Position numbers and translations under genes: made by a program. This document shows positions 5,638 through 14,304 of a DNA stretch of 21,395 nt, one piece after another (the stretch's first letter is position 1; each line of letters opens with the position of its first letter). Source of the DNA: an uncultured Alistipes sp. (lineage in GTDB: Bacteria > Bacteroidota > Bacteroidia > Bacteroidales > Rikenellaceae); the NCBI GenBank assembly GCA_958449275.1, contig CAUDHE010000045.1, positions 1 to 21,395 on the forward strand, read 5' to 3'. Below the pieces are notes generated by a model. That model saw only the letters and a list, made by a program, of their open reading frames with translations, was not told the DNA's origin and made no database searches.

Positions 5638-8025
5638 ATGAAAAAGTTTTATTCATTGATTGTTTTGGTCGCACTCATATTTGCGACCGTTGCCGATGCC
5701 GCTGAGTTCGCGGGACGGTCGGCAGGCGACGTTCGCGGTCGCGTTATCGACAAGAACGGCGAGGCGGTAGGGTACGCCACCGTGGTGGCCATGTCGGGCG
5801 ATTCGCAGGCGTCCGGCACGACGAGCGACGAAAACGGCCGTTTTGCGTTGAAATTGCAGCGCGGCGAGTATAGGGTGGTGATCGATTTCGTGGGTTACCG
5901 AAGCGCCGAGCGCACGATAATCGCGGGCGACGGCGATGTGGACATGGGCGACATTACGCTGGCGGAGGCTTCGACCGAGATCGGCGAGGTGGTGGTGTCG
6001 GCTCAGATGATCCGCCGCGAGGCCGACCGCTTCGTAGTGGATGTGGCCAACTCGGCCGGCGCCGTGGGCAAGGACGGTACCGAACTCTTGCGGCAGTCGC
6101 CAGGGGTGTGGGTCGACGACGACAAGATAGCGGTGAACGGTGCGAGCGGCACCAAGGTATACGTGAACGATCGCGAGATTCGTCTCTCGGGCGAGGAGCT
6201 GGTGCAGTACGTACGCAACCTGCGCGCCGAGGACATATCGAAGATCGAGGTGATACCGCAGACGGGTGCCGACCACGATGCCGATTCGTCGGGAGGAGCC
6301 ATAAAGATCACGCTCAAGCGACGTTTGGACAACGGCATGATGGGTTCGGTGAGAATGTATACGCAGCATAACGGCATGGGGTCGTCGTACGATCCGTCGG
6401 CATCGATCAACTACCATGCGGGACGTTTCGACCTGTCGGCCTCGGGCTGGTATACCAATTCGACGCAAAAGGCGGTCGCAGAGGAGAATACCGTATATAA
6501 GACTGCCGACGCGTTGATGGACGCCGTGTCGAACGATCGTCGCAGCGAGAGCGACGGCGGTGCGAGCGTGTCGGCGGTGGCGGAGATCGGCAAACGTCAC
6601 AGCGTGGGCGCCTCGTTCGACTACTGGCGCTGGAACGACGGCAACGTCACCGACTCGCGCACGTCGTACAAGGCTGCGGGGACCGACCGTTACAGCCGGA
6701 GCCGCTACGACAATTTCGACAAGCGCGAGAACTTTTCGACCACGTTCAACTACATAATGAAGATCGACACGCTGGGTTCGACCTTCAAACTCATAGGCGA
6801 CTACACGCAGCGCAACACCGATGCGGGTACCGACAACATTTCGCGGATTACCGAGTCGGGGGCGACCGCCGATTCCCTCTACTTCGATCGTTCCAATTCG
6901 CTCTTTCGCGTAGCCACGGCCACGGCGGCAGTCGACAAGATGCTGTCGCGACACTGGACTCTGCGTGCCGGAGCCAAATATACGTACAACGAGATAAATG
7001 CCGACGCCCGTTACCGCTGGCTCGACGACGGAGCGTGGGTCCCCTCGGCGGCCGACGATTACGACATAGCCTACACCGAGAACATAGGTGCGCTCTATGC
7101 CGTGGCCTCGATGAATTACGGCCGCTGGAGCGTGGTGGCGGGTCTGCGCGGCGAATATACATTCACCGAGGGCAAGGGGGCCGATGTCGACCGCGACTAC
7201 TTCTCGCTTTTCCCCAATGCCAACGTGTCGTTCCGTCTCGACAAGGAGGGCAAGCATTCGCTGGTGGCGCAATATTCGCGCACCATATCGCGTCCCGGGT
7301 TCTGGAGCCTTACGCCCAACAGACAGCAGGTGTCGGATTACACCTACCAGACGGGCAATCCCATGCTCGATCCCTCGTTCGTGAACACATGTTCGCTGAC
7401 GGCCGTGATGGCGTACAAATACAGCGTGACGCTGAGCGCCAGTTTGCAGAATAATGCCATACAGCAGTTGGTGGTGGTCGACGAGGACGACCCGCGCATG
7501 CTGAACCTCACGTGGGAGAATCTGCCCAAGCAATATTTTTACGCCCTTTCGGTCAACCTCCCTTTCGCCGTCGCCAAGTGGTGGGATTGGAACGTGTCGC
7601 TGAACGGCATGGCCTATCAGCAACAGTTGACCGCCGCATCGCCTGTGACGAATCATACGGTGGCGCAGTGGTCGACGCAGATGAGTTTCAAACTTCCCTT
7701 GTCATTCATAGCCGACGTGGACTACAACGGCATGACGAATATGGTCATGAGCAATGCCAAGGTCAAGGGGCAGCACCGCATGGGTGTAACTCTCAAGAAG
7801 AAGTTCGGCGATTCGTGGACCGTCACGTGCGCATTGCGCAACATTATTCCGCTTAATCAGGATCTGTCGTTCGAACAGCCCGATTTCGTGCGCCGCGTGT
7901 ATGTCAAGCAGTTCTATTCCGACATGAGCGTGCGCGTGGGTGTGTCGTGGAACTTCAGGAGCGGTAAGGCGTTCCGCCAAAAGAGCGTCGAGAGTGGCTC
8001 GGCCGACGAGGCGTCGCGACTCTGA
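5638..8025 (+). CDS. outer-membrane beta-barrel protein, TonB-receptor-like
   Basis: This predicted outer-membrane protein is of the group with a carboxypeptidase-regulatory-like domain, a plug-like domain and a large barrel. The ATG at 5638 gives a clean signal peptide (MKKFYSLIVLVALIFATVADA). A GTG at 5611 would add nine residues but lies at the predicted transcription start. Residues about 31-95 are the Ig-like regulatory domain (VRGRVIDKNGEAVGYATVV, ending VDFVGYRSAERT). About 110-225 is plug-like (GEVVVSA..., LLRQSPGV, IEVIPQTGADHDADSSGGAIKITLK). The rest is alternating aromatic strands of the barrel, ending near GVSWNF, with about 20 polar residues beyond. Length is 795 residues. No SusD-like partner is adjacent, so it is not a typical SusC/D pair. 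The ligand is unknown. It is transcribed alone and divergently from fprA. Confidence 0.88.
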   Translation: MKKFYSLIVLVALIFATVADAAEFAGRSAGDVRGRVIDKNGEAVGYATVVAMSGDSQASGTTSDENGRFALKLQRGEYRVVIDFVGYRSAERTIIAGDGDVDMGDITLAEASTEIGEVVVSAQMIRREADRFVVDVANSAGAVGKDGTELLRQSPGVWVDDDKIAVNGASGTKVYVNDREIRLSGEELVQYVRNLRAEDISKIEVIPQTGADHDADSSGGAIKITLKRRLDNGMMGSVRMYTQHNGMGSSYDPSASINYHAGRFDLSASGWYTNSTQKAVAEENTVYKTADALMDAVSNDRRSESDGGASVSAVAEIGKRHSVGASFDYWRWNDGNVTDSRTSYKAAGTDRYSRSRYDNFDKRENFSTTFNYIMKIDTLGSTFKLIGDYTQRNTDAGTDNISRITESGATADSLYFDRSNSLFRVATATAAVDKMLSRHWTLRAGAKYTYNEINADARYRWLDDGAWVPSAADDYDIAYTENIGALYAVASMNYGRWSVVAGLRGEYTFTEGKGADVDRDYFSLFPNANVSFRLDKEGKHSLVAQYSRTISRPGFWSLTPNRQQVSDYTYQTGNPMLDPSFVNTCSLTAVMAYKYSVTLSASLQNNAIQQLVVVDEDDPRMLNLTWENLPKQYFYALSVNLPFAVAKWWDWNVSLNGMAYQQQLTAASPVTNHTVAQWSTQMSFKLPLSFIADVDYNGMTNMVMSNAKVKGQHRMGVTLKKKFGDSWTVTCALRNIIPLNQDLSFEQPDFVRRVYVKQFYSDMSVRVGVSWNFRSGKAFRQKSVESGSADEASRL

Positions 8026-8074
8026 CGAATATCGATAAGGCCCTAACCAAGCAAATCATAAAGTAATTTAAGGA

Positions 8075-8116
8075 GACCCGCCCCGATCCCGTAAAGGATT
8101 CGGGACGGGTCGTTTT
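8075..8116 (+). terminator. intrinsic terminator after the beta-barrel gene
   Basis: GACCCGCCCCGATCC at 8075-8089 pairs with 8096-8111 over about 14 pairs, with one mismatch and one bulged base. GTTTTA follows. The stem is very GC-rich and the T run is short but adequate. It separates this gene from the ferritin-like gene. Confidence 0.8.
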
Positions 8117-8161
8117 ATGGCCGCGGCACGAAAATTGAGTTTTTTCGATGTCGGCAAGAGA

Positions 8162-8169
8162 CAACTTTG
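8162..8169 (+). promoter_or_regulatory. candidate -7 element of the ferritin-like gene
   Basis: CAACTTTG differs from TANNTTTG in one base and would give a leader of roughly 15 bases before the ATG at 8191. No well-spaced -33 element is evident. A TTG at 8135-8137 is 24 bases upstream and a T-rich stretch at 8140-8145 is nearer. Support is modest. Confidence 0.4.
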
Positions 8170-8190
8170 CATGTAAAAAACGATACGATT

Positions 8191-8703
8191 ATGAAAAAAC
8201 AAAGCAACAAGGAGTCGGCGCAGTTCCGCGAGTTCTTCATCGACCAGATCAAGGATGTGTATTGGGCCGAGAAACATCTGTCGGCAGCCCTCAAGAAGAT
8301 GAAGAAGGCTGCGACCAATCCGAAGCTCGCCGAAGCTTTCGGCAACCACATAGTCGAGACCGACGGACAGATCGAACGGCTGAAGCATGTGTTCGAACTC
8401 CTGGGCAAGACGCCCCAGGCCAAGAAGTGCGACGCCATGGCCGGACTGATATCCGAGGCCGAGAGCATCATCGAGGATACCGAGACGGACAGCTACACCC
8501 GTGATGCGGGCCTGATCCTGGCGGCTCAGAAGTCGGAGCATTACGAGATCGCTTCTTACGGAACTCTGGTGCATTTTGCCCGTCTGATGGGCGAGAATAA
8601 GATTGCCCGCGAGTTGGAGGCCATCCTGAAAGAGGAGAAGGATACCGATTCTCTGCTCACGTGCCTCACCGACGAGAGCGTATACGAGCCTGCCGCAGTG
8701 TAA
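8191..8703 (+). CDS. YciF/DUF892 ferritin-like protein
   Basis: This is a 170-residue cytoplasmic four-helix protein of the YciE/YciF (DUF892) branch of the ferritin-like superfamily, usually linked to stress. Recognisable family blocks are FFIDQIKDVYWAEKHLSAAL (15-34), the ETDGQIERLKHVFELLG block (56-72), KKCDAMAGLI (78-87) and AAQKSEHYEIASYGTL (111-126). Acidic and histidine residues on these helices (Glu27, Glu56, Glu116, His117, Glu119) are the likely metal ligands. The ATG at 8191 is preferred over an in-frame TTG at 8167, which overlaps the -7 candidate. The enzymatic role of the family is not settled; iron or peroxide handling is the usual guess. It is a single-gene unit between two terminators. 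Functionally it sits well with fprA nearby as oxidative-stress defence, though the two share no visible operator. Confidence 0.93.
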   Translation: MKKQSNKESAQFREFFIDQIKDVYWAEKHLSAALKKMKKAATNPKLAEAFGNHIVETDGQIERLKHVFELLGKTPQAKKCDAMAGLISEAESIIEDTETDSYTRDAGLILAAQKSEHYEIASYGTLVHFARLMGENKIARELEAILKEEKDTDSLLTCLTDESVYEPAAV

Positions 8704-8725
8704 TGACCGAGCGATTGCAAAAACA

Positions 8726-8768
8726 GACTCTCCCCGCAGGAACCCGTTCTGCGGGGAGAGTCGTTTTT
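8726..8768. terminator. bidirectional terminator between convergent genes
   Basis: A perfect 14-bp stem (GACTCTCCCCGCAG at 8726-8739 with 8749-8762) has a nine-base loop. GTTTTTAT follows on the + strand, and a matching TGTTTTTG follows when read on the minus strand. It ends both the ferritin-like gene and the large beta-barrel gene arriving from the right. Confidence 0.93.
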
Positions 8769-8796
8769 ATTCCCGGGCTTGCGCGCGGTGCTCGTG

Positions 8797-11673
8797 TCAG
8801 AATCTGCCCGCACCTCCGCCGCCCATGCGTGCCGCGCCGCCTCCGAATCCGCCCTGACCGCCGTTTTGACCGCCCGGGCCTCCGTTGCGTCGTGAATCGC
8901 CGCTGTTGCGACGCACTCCGTTTTCGTCTATCGTCTCGCCCTTGCGGGTCTGGCCGTATCGGCGGAGGTTGTACGAGAACTTGACGCCGAAATAGCGGCC
9001 GATGACGCTGCTGCGCGAGTTCTGCATGTAGAGCGAGTTCCACGAACGGTCGAAGCCCGTGTTCTGGTTGAATACGTCGTTGGCTATGAGCTGCACCTCG
9101 CCCAGCTTCTTGAGAACCTTCATACCTATGCCGAAGTTGCATATGAACTCGGTGTTGTTGAGATTCTTGTTATTGTCGCTCAGGCCCACGTACTGTCTGT
9201 AGTTGCCGTTGGCGTGGAGCGTGAGACCGAATCCGAACACGACCCGCACGTTGGCGTTGGCCGAGTGGCGCAGATATTCGTTGTCGCCGTTCTTCGACAT
9301 GGTGTTGGTCACCTTGCTGTATTGGGGCGAATAGTGGAAATTGAAATCCACGTACTGGCTGAAGTTGCTGCTCAGCGAGGCTCCGCCGCCGGTGTTGAAC
9401 TGGCGCGAGTGGTTCACCACGCCGTTGAGGATCGAGGGCGACTGGCCGTACGACGCGTTGGCGTAGATGTTGAAATTGCAGCCCATGAAGTTTACGGGGA
9501 ATCCGTACGATATGTTTCCGCGGTAGCTCCAGTTTCCCGACATGTTGACGGGTTTGCGGAACTGTCCCGTGGGCGAGAGCGTGGTAAGCAGGTCGCCGTC
9601 GGGGCTGTATACCTCGTACCCGGGTTGGTTCATGACTACCGAATCCACTATCTGCTTCTGGTTCTTCGAACCGCCTATGTCGATCGAGAACGTGGTGCCC
9701 TTCTCTATGCCCGAATGTATGTAACCCAGATTCATTCGGTGCGAATACGAGGGGCGCAGATGGGGATTTCCCGCATAGATGTTGTTCACGTTCGATATGT
9801 CGACCACGTCCTGCAACTGGTTGACCGAGGGGTTCGACGTGCTCGAGTTGATGCGCAGCGAGAGTCGGTTCTCCATGTTGAGCTTTATGCGGCTCATGAA
9901 CGAGTAGGTGATGTTGTCGAACTTCTTCTCGGGCAGCACGTACACGGCGGGATATTCGCGGTCGCTGTTCATCGACACGTTCTGGTAGGTCACCTGGCCC
10001 GATATCGACGTTCCCTCCTTGCCGTAGCGGAATCCCGGGCCGATGCGCTGCGTGAGGTACGACGTGTTGTTGCGGTTCGAGTATTCGGGGCTGATATACT
10101 CCTCGTACTCTTCGGTCTCGAAGTTGTAGAGGTGTGTCAGGCGGTCGGCGTTCGAGTAGCGATAGCTTATGTTGTAGCCCATTGTCACCTGCGCCTGCTT
10201 GCCGATGGGTTCGGCATAGGTGATGCCTCCGTCGAGGTGGTAGTTGTAGTTGTCGGCGTTCGAACGCTGGCGAATGAAGTTGTCGACGGCTTTTTCCGAG
10301 TAGTTTTCGCTGCCCGAATCGTTGGTCGAGTAGTCGGCGCTGAAATTCACGTGTATGGTACGGCCCGCTTTCTCGCCCAAGCGAGCGAAGTAGTTGCCGT
10401 TGATGCCTGTGTTGAGCGAGTTGTTGTCGCCCATGTTCCAGTTCGACAGGGTGATGTGGTTGAGGCCGCTGATGGGGTAGTAGTCGTTCTCCGACGATCC
10501 GTCCGAATCGTTGCCGCTCAGCGACAGTTGCGCGCGGACCATCAGACGCTGGCGCTGACTTATGCGGTCCTCGAAACGGACGTTGAAATTGTGGCCGTTG
10601 CCCTTGCTGTGCGAACGGCTGTTCGATTCGTAGTGTTCGTATATGTCGTCGGATCCCGAGGCGATCTGCTCCTCGGTGAGGAAATAATCGCGCTGAACCC
10701 AGCTCGAGTGTTTGTTGTTGTTGGTATTGTAGCCGTAGCTTCCCTCGAGCTTTATGCGGTCCTGCTCGCCCCACGAGTTGATGTAGTTAAGACCCGCGTA
10801 AGCCATTCTCGACTGGCTGTTGCCGTTCATGTTGTTGGCCGAGAAGCTCAGGGTGGTTTTCGACTTCTCGCGGAACAGGTTGAGGTTTCCGTTCGTCGAT
10901 CCGTAGTGCTGCGTGGCGTCGTTCTTTCGCGGTTCGAATGCGTACTGGGCGTTCATCTTGCCGAATACGGCGGTTTTCATCTTGTTGTGTGTGACGATGT
11001 TTATGGTCTTGTAGCTGTTGCCGTCGTCTATGCCCGAAAATTCGGCCTGATCGCTCAGCTTGTCGAACACCTCCACCGCTTTCACCGCCTCGGCGGGCAG
11101 GGTCTTGATGGCCGTGGCCACGTCGTTGCCGAAAAATTCGCGGCCGTCGACGAGGATCTTCTGCACCGTCTCGCCCTGCGCCTCGACCGTGCCGCCGTTG
11201 ACCGTGATGCCCGGCATCTTGGCCAGCAGCTCGTCGGTGTCGGCGTCGGGCATGACCTTATAAGCCGCCGCATTGTAGACTATGGTGTCGCCGTTGATGG
11301 TGGTGCGTACGGCCTGCGTGGTGACGCTCACGGCGTCGATCTGCTTGGCATCCTCCTCCAGCACCCAGGCGGGCATGTCGAGGGTCTTGCCGCCCGCGAC
11401 CGAGATCATTTGCACGCTGTCCTTGTAACCGAGCGACGACGACGATATGCGGTATTTTCCCTCGGGGACCGATTTGAATTGGAAGGCACCGCGGATGGCC
11501 GTGGTGGTATATTTTTTCTGGAGCGTGTCGCGCAGCGACGTGAGTTCGACTACGGCGCCCACTATTCCCTCTTTCTGTTTGTCGATGACGGTTCCGTTGA
11601 CAGTGCCTTTCGATTGTGCGAAGACCGAGACGGTCGACAGCGAAAACATGAAGCAGAATAAAAATTTTCTCAT
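8797..11673 (-). CDS. large outer-membrane beta-barrel protein with Gly-rich tail
   Basis: This 958-residue protein has the same overall plan as the barrel at 5638 but little obvious sequence identity beyond it. It starts with a signal peptide (MRKFLFCFMFSLSTVSVFAQ). The carboxypeptidase-regulatory-like domain lies at about 24-105 (GTVNGTVIDKQKEGIVGAVV...SSLGYKDSV). The plug-like part at about 115-235 includes LLAKMPGITV, QKILVDGREFFGND and AVEVFDKLSDQAEFSG. A long barrel ends near YFGVKFSYNLRRYG. After the last strand come about 40 hydrophilic residues; 16 of the final 29 are glycine, and the last residue is Phe. The plug wording is typical of the outer-membrane beta-barrel family rather than of SusC. 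Ligand and partner are unknown, and no SusD-like lipoprotein is adjacent. ATG at 11673; no Shine-Dalgarno site. Confidence 0.88.
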   Translation of the reverse strand: MRKFLFCFMFSLSTVSVFAQSKGTVNGTVIDKQKEGIVGAVVELTSLRDTLQKKYTTTAIRGAFQFKSVPEGKYRISSSSLGYKDSVQMISVAGGKTLDMPAWVLEEDAKQIDAVSVTTQAVRTTINGDTIVYNAAAYKVMPDADTDELLAKMPGITVNGGTVEAQGETVQKILVDGREFFGNDVATAIKTLPAEAVKAVEVFDKLSDQAEFSGIDDGNSYKTINIVTHNKMKTAVFGKMNAQYAFEPRKNDATQHYGSTNGNLNLFREKSKTTLSFSANNMNGNSQSRMAYAGLNYINSWGEQDRIKLEGSYGYNTNNNKHSSWVQRDYFLTEEQIASGSDDIYEHYESNSRSHSKGNGHNFNVRFEDRISQRQRLMVRAQLSLSGNDSDGSSENDYYPISGLNHITLSNWNMGDNNSLNTGINGNYFARLGEKAGRTIHVNFSADYSTNDSGSENYSEKAVDNFIRQRSNADNYNYHLDGGITYAEPIGKQAQVTMGYNISYRYSNADRLTHLYNFETEEYEEYISPEYSNRNNTSYLTQRIGPGFRYGKEGTSISGQVTYQNVSMNSDREYPAVYVLPEKKFDNITYSFMSRIKLNMENRLSLRINSSTSNPSVNQLQDVVDISNVNNIYAGNPHLRPSYSHRMNLGYIHSGIEKGTTFSIDIGGSKNQKQIVDSVVMNQPGYEVYSPDGDLLTTLSPTGQFRKPVNMSGNWSYRGNISYGFPVNFMGCNFNIYANASYGQSPSILNGVVNHSRQFNTGGGASLSSNFSQYVDFNFHYSPQYSKVTNTMSKNGDNEYLRHSANANVRVVFGFGLTLHANGNYRQYVGLSDNNKNLNNTEFICNFGIGMKVLKKLGEVQLIANDVFNQNTGFDRSWNSLYMQNSRSSVIGRYFGVKFSYNLRRYGQTRKGETIDENGVRRNSGDSRRNGGPGGQNGGQGGFGGGAARMGGGGAGRF

Positions 11674-11675
11674 TG

Positions 11676-11774
11676 TTTGGTCGTTTGGTTGCGGTAACTA
11701 TGCGGGTTAATTGTGTGTCAAAATTAGTTAAATTTATTATTATTTTTCCATGTTTCGGGGGCGAAACGACCAAA
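11676..11774. repeat. 11-bp inverted repeat flanking a promoter
   Basis: TTTGGTCGTTT at 11676-11686 is the exact reverse complement of AAACGACCAAA at 11764-11774. One arm lies just before the ATG of the large barrel gene and the other lies upstream of its predicted promoter, with 77 bases between. The outer arm overlaps a second small palindrome (GTTTCG at 11752-11757, CGAAAC at 11762-11767). Since the outer arm should not be transcribed with the gene, protein binding is likelier than an RNA hairpin. Confidence 0.55.
11719..11726 (-). promoter_or_regulatory. -7 element of the large beta-barrel gene
   Basis: On the minus strand TAATTTTG fits TANNTTTG perfectly. It lies in an AT-rich stretch and would give a leader of about 40 bases. 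The -33 position (about 21 bases upstream) holds only a poor ATGG, so an activator may be needed. Confidence 0.55.
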
Positions 11775-11886
11775 TAAGGTGGTAAACCGTCTTGAGCGCG
11801 GGGGCGAATGTGCGGACGGAAACATCGCTTCGCCTGCGGCATGAGCGAAAAAACGAGGTGCGAAGATGCCGAACCGAATAAATCCG

Positions 11887-11919
11887 TATATTTGCAATGC
11901 TTTCCGTCGGAGACGACGG
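11887..11919 (+). promoter_or_regulatory. promoter -7 element and 5' hairpin of the S9 peptidase gene
   Basis: TATATTTG at 11887-11894 is a perfect -7 element; no -33 element is seen. Starting a few bases past the expected transcription start, CCGTCG at 11904-11909 pairs with CGACGG at 11914-11919 around a GAGA loop. The mRNA would thus begin with a compact stem, of a kind that can protect a 5' end. The start codon is 31 bases further on. Confidence 0.6.
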
Positions 11920-11950
11920 GGGTTAACCTGAAAACTTCAATTCGTTCGAT

Positions 11951-14083
11951 ATGATTTCAGCAAAAGGATTCCTCGCTGCGGCCGTTGCTTCGTGCATTGC
12001 CCTGACGGCTGCCGCGCAAGGCGAAGCGGAGGATTACCGCCGCGCGTTCGACGCGCCGCGTCGTTTTTCATGGGACAAGGTGACGGGCACAGCGAGCGGT
12101 GCGGTGTGGACCGAGCAGGGCGACAAGTTCTATTACCGTACGCATACCGCCGACGGCGACATCTATCGTGTGGTGGACGTCGCGACGAAGAGCCGATCGG
12201 ACTACAAGACCATCGGGGAGGTGCGTGCGGCGTTGGGGCTTCCCGAACCCGAGGAGCGGCGGCCGCGCGGCCCGCATGCTCCCGCCAAGCACTGGATGGT
12301 GACCGATCCCGAGACCGAGGGCGGTCCCGTGAAGAGCCCCGACGGCAAGTCGGAGGCTTTCGTGAAGAACCATAATATATATGTGCGCGATCTGGCGAGC
12401 GGCGAGGAGCGTGCGGTGACGACCGACGGCGGATTGGGATTCTACTACTCCGTGTACATGAACTGGTCGCCCGACGGCCGCCGCATCGCGGCGAGCAAGT
12501 TGCGCCGCGCCGAGAAACATTACGTCAGCTTCGTGGAGTCGTCGCCCTCGGATCAGCTCCAGCCTAAACTCCACACGATGGAGTATTGCAAGCCGGGCGA
12601 CGACGTAGACTATCGCGAGCCGCGTATCGTCGACGTCGCCACGGGCGAAACCTTTGCTCCCGCCACCGATCTGTTCGCGCATCAATACAGCCTGAGCCAT
12701 CCCTACTGGCTGGGCGACGACAGCGACAAGATCTATTTCGAGTACAACGAACGCGGTCACAAAGTATATCGTCTGCTGGAGTATTCGGCTGCGACGGGCG
12801 AGGTGCGCCCCGTGGTGGAGGAGACGAGCGACAAATTCGTGAATTACAGCCGTCTGTGGCGCCGCTATGTCGACGGCGGCAAGAAACTGCTGTGGACCAG
12901 CGAGCGCGACAACCACAACCATATCTATCTCTACGACGTTGCCTCGGGCGAGGTGGAGCGTCAGATCACCTCGGGCGAGTGGTATGTGCGCGGCGTCGAT
13001 CTCGTCGACGAGGAGCAGGGCGTGATTTACTTCACCGCCAGCGGCATGAATCGCAAGGAGGATCCCTATCTGGTACACTGGTACCGCATAGGTCTCGACG
13101 GCAGCGGTCTGGTGTGCCTCACACCCGAGGAGGGCGAGCACTCGGTAGTGTTCTCGCCCGACCGTCGCTATTTGGTCGACACCTATTCCAAGGCCGACAC
13201 GCCTCCCGTTACCGAGTTGCGCGACGGCCGTACGGGCAAGCTCGTGATGAAGCTGGAGACGGCCGACATATCGGCTCTGGAGGCCGAGGGCTGGTGCAAA
13301 CCCGAAGTGTTCGCCGCAGCGGGCCGCGACGGCAAAACCCTTATGTGGGGACTCATACAGCGCCCGTCGAACTTCGATCCGTCGAAAAGCTATCCCATTA
13401 TCGAGTATATCTACTCGGGTCCGGGCAGCGCCTACGTGCCCAAGACCTTCATGCCCTACAATTGGAACATGACCTCGCTGGCCGAACTGGGTTTCATCGT
13501 GGTGCAACTGGATGCCATGGGCACCAGCTTCCGTTCGAAGGAGTTCGAGGAGGTGTGCTACAAGAATCTTAAGGATGCGGGTCTGCCCGACCGTATGGCA
13601 TGGATCCGTGCCGCGGCCGAAAAGTATCCCTACATGGATATCGACCGCGTTGGCATCTACGGCTGTTCGGCGGGCGGTCAGGAGAGCACCGCGGCGGTGT
13701 TGCAGTATCCCGATTTCTACAAGGCGGCTTACAGCGCATGCGGATGCCACGACAACCGCATGGACAAAATATGGTGGAACGAGCAGTGGATGGGGTATCC
13801 CGTCGACGAGTCGTACGCTGCCAGCAGCAATGTCGAGATGGCTCATCTGCTTCGTCGTCCGTTGATGCTGGTGGTGGGCGAGATGGACGACAATGTCGAT
13901 CCCGCCAGCACCATGCAGGTGGTGAACGCCCTGATAAAGGCGGGCAAGGATTTCGAGTTGGTGGTACTCCCGGGCGAACGCCATACGATGGGCGGAGCGT
14001 TCGGCGACCACAAACGTTACGACTTCTTCGTGCGTACGCTCATGCACAAGTTCGCACCCGACTGGAGCGAATTCGAGCAGTAG
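11951..14083 (+). CDS. secreted S9-family (prolyl oligopeptidase/DPP-like) serine peptidase
   Basis: This exported peptidase has an N-terminal beta-propeller and a C-terminal alpha/beta-hydrolase domain. The signal peptide is residues 1-22 (ending LTAAA). Propeller blades fill roughly 40-450, with repeats such as WSPDGRRIA and VFSPDRRYLVDTY. The catalytic triad is Ser573 in YGCSAGG, Asp646 in GEMDDNVDP and His678 in GERHTMG, in the usual order and spacing. The 710-residue length is normal for DPP4-like enzymes, which act on peptides in the periplasm or at the cell surface. I do not find the paired-Glu motif (as in YEEE) with which true DPP4 holds the substrate N-terminus, so I keep the call at S9 family and do not claim Xaa-Pro specificity. 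ATG at 11951, no Shine-Dalgarno. It is a single-gene unit with its own promoter and a terminator shared with the convergent receptor gene. Confidence 0.93.
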   Translation: MISAKGFLAAAVASCIALTAAAQGEAEDYRRAFDAPRRFSWDKVTGTASGAVWTEQGDKFYYRTHTADGDIYRVVDVATKSRSDYKTIGEVRAALGLPEPEERRPRGPHAPAKHWMVTDPETEGGPVKSPDGKSEAFVKNHNIYVRDLASGEERAVTTDGGLGFYYSVYMNWSPDGRRIAASKLRRAEKHYVSFVESSPSDQLQPKLHTMEYCKPGDDVDYREPRIVDVATGETFAPATDLFAHQYSLSHPYWLGDDSDKIYFEYNERGHKVYRLLEYSAATGEVRPVVEETSDKFVNYSRLWRRYVDGGKKLLWTSERDNHNHIYLYDVASGEVERQITSGEWYVRGVDLVDEEQGVIYFTASGMNRKEDPYLVHWYRIGLDGSGLVCLTPEEGEHSVVFSPDRRYLVDTYSKADTPPVTELRDGRTGKLVMKLETADISALEAEGWCKPEVFAAAGRDGKTLMWGLIQRPSNFDPSKSYPIIEYIYSGPGSAYVPKTFMPYNWNMTSLAELGFIVVQLDAMGTSFRSKEFEEVCYKNLKDAGLPDRMAWIRAAAEKYPYMDIDRVGIYGCSAGGQESTAAVLQYPDFYKAAYSACGCHDNRMDKIWWNEQWMGYPVDESYAASSNVEMAHLLRRPLMLVVGEMDDNVDPASTMQVVNALIKAGKDFELVVLPGERHTMGGAFGDHKRYDFFVRTLMHKFAPDWSEFEQ

Positions 14084-14304
14084 CAGCGGGCGCGCAGGCC
14101 GAGTGCTGTTCGCCGACGGCGGATTGTTTATTAAATTTATCTTCGGCGGCTGCGGGGGCGTAGTTTTCGATGATGTACATGCGTCAGCCCGACCCGTAGC
14201 GGCCCGCACAGTCCTGCGGACTGCAATATTCACGAGCACCCTCCGTAGGCCGCGGTTCGAGAAATGAACGGAAGACTGCCGCTGTCGAGAATTGAAAATA
14301 AGTA
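14084..14304. other. non-coding stretch between S9 peptidase and TonB receptor
   Basis: No convincing gene is present here. The one clear structure is CAGTCC at 14209-14214 pairing with GGACTG at 14218-14223 around a TGC loop. The 11-mer GCGGACTGCAA at 14216-14226, which includes the right arm, also occurs at 4168-4178, where it likewise overlaps the right arm of a hairpin between convergent genes. This hints at a small dispersed element, but one 11-base match is weak evidence. Confidence 0.4.

Noticed and set aside
5638..8025. SusC-type glycan importer.
   Set aside because: No SusD-like lipoprotein is adjacent to this or either other barrel gene, and the plug motifs are not SusC-like.
8191..8703. 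Bacterioferritin, ferritin or Dps.
   Set aside because: The sequence blocks match the YciF/DUF892 branch, and the ferroxidase-centre spacing of ferritin or Dps is not seen.
9214..11661. A very long + strand open frame (about 815 codons) opposite the large barrel gene.
   Set aside because: It is a codon-structure shadow: it lies wholly inside the minus-strand gene, has no promoter, signal or recognisable domain, and reads as Val/Arg-rich low-complexity protein.
14084..14304. A small gene, for example from the ATG near 14171.
   Set aside because: It gives only about nine codons before a stop, and no other start gives a plausible protein.
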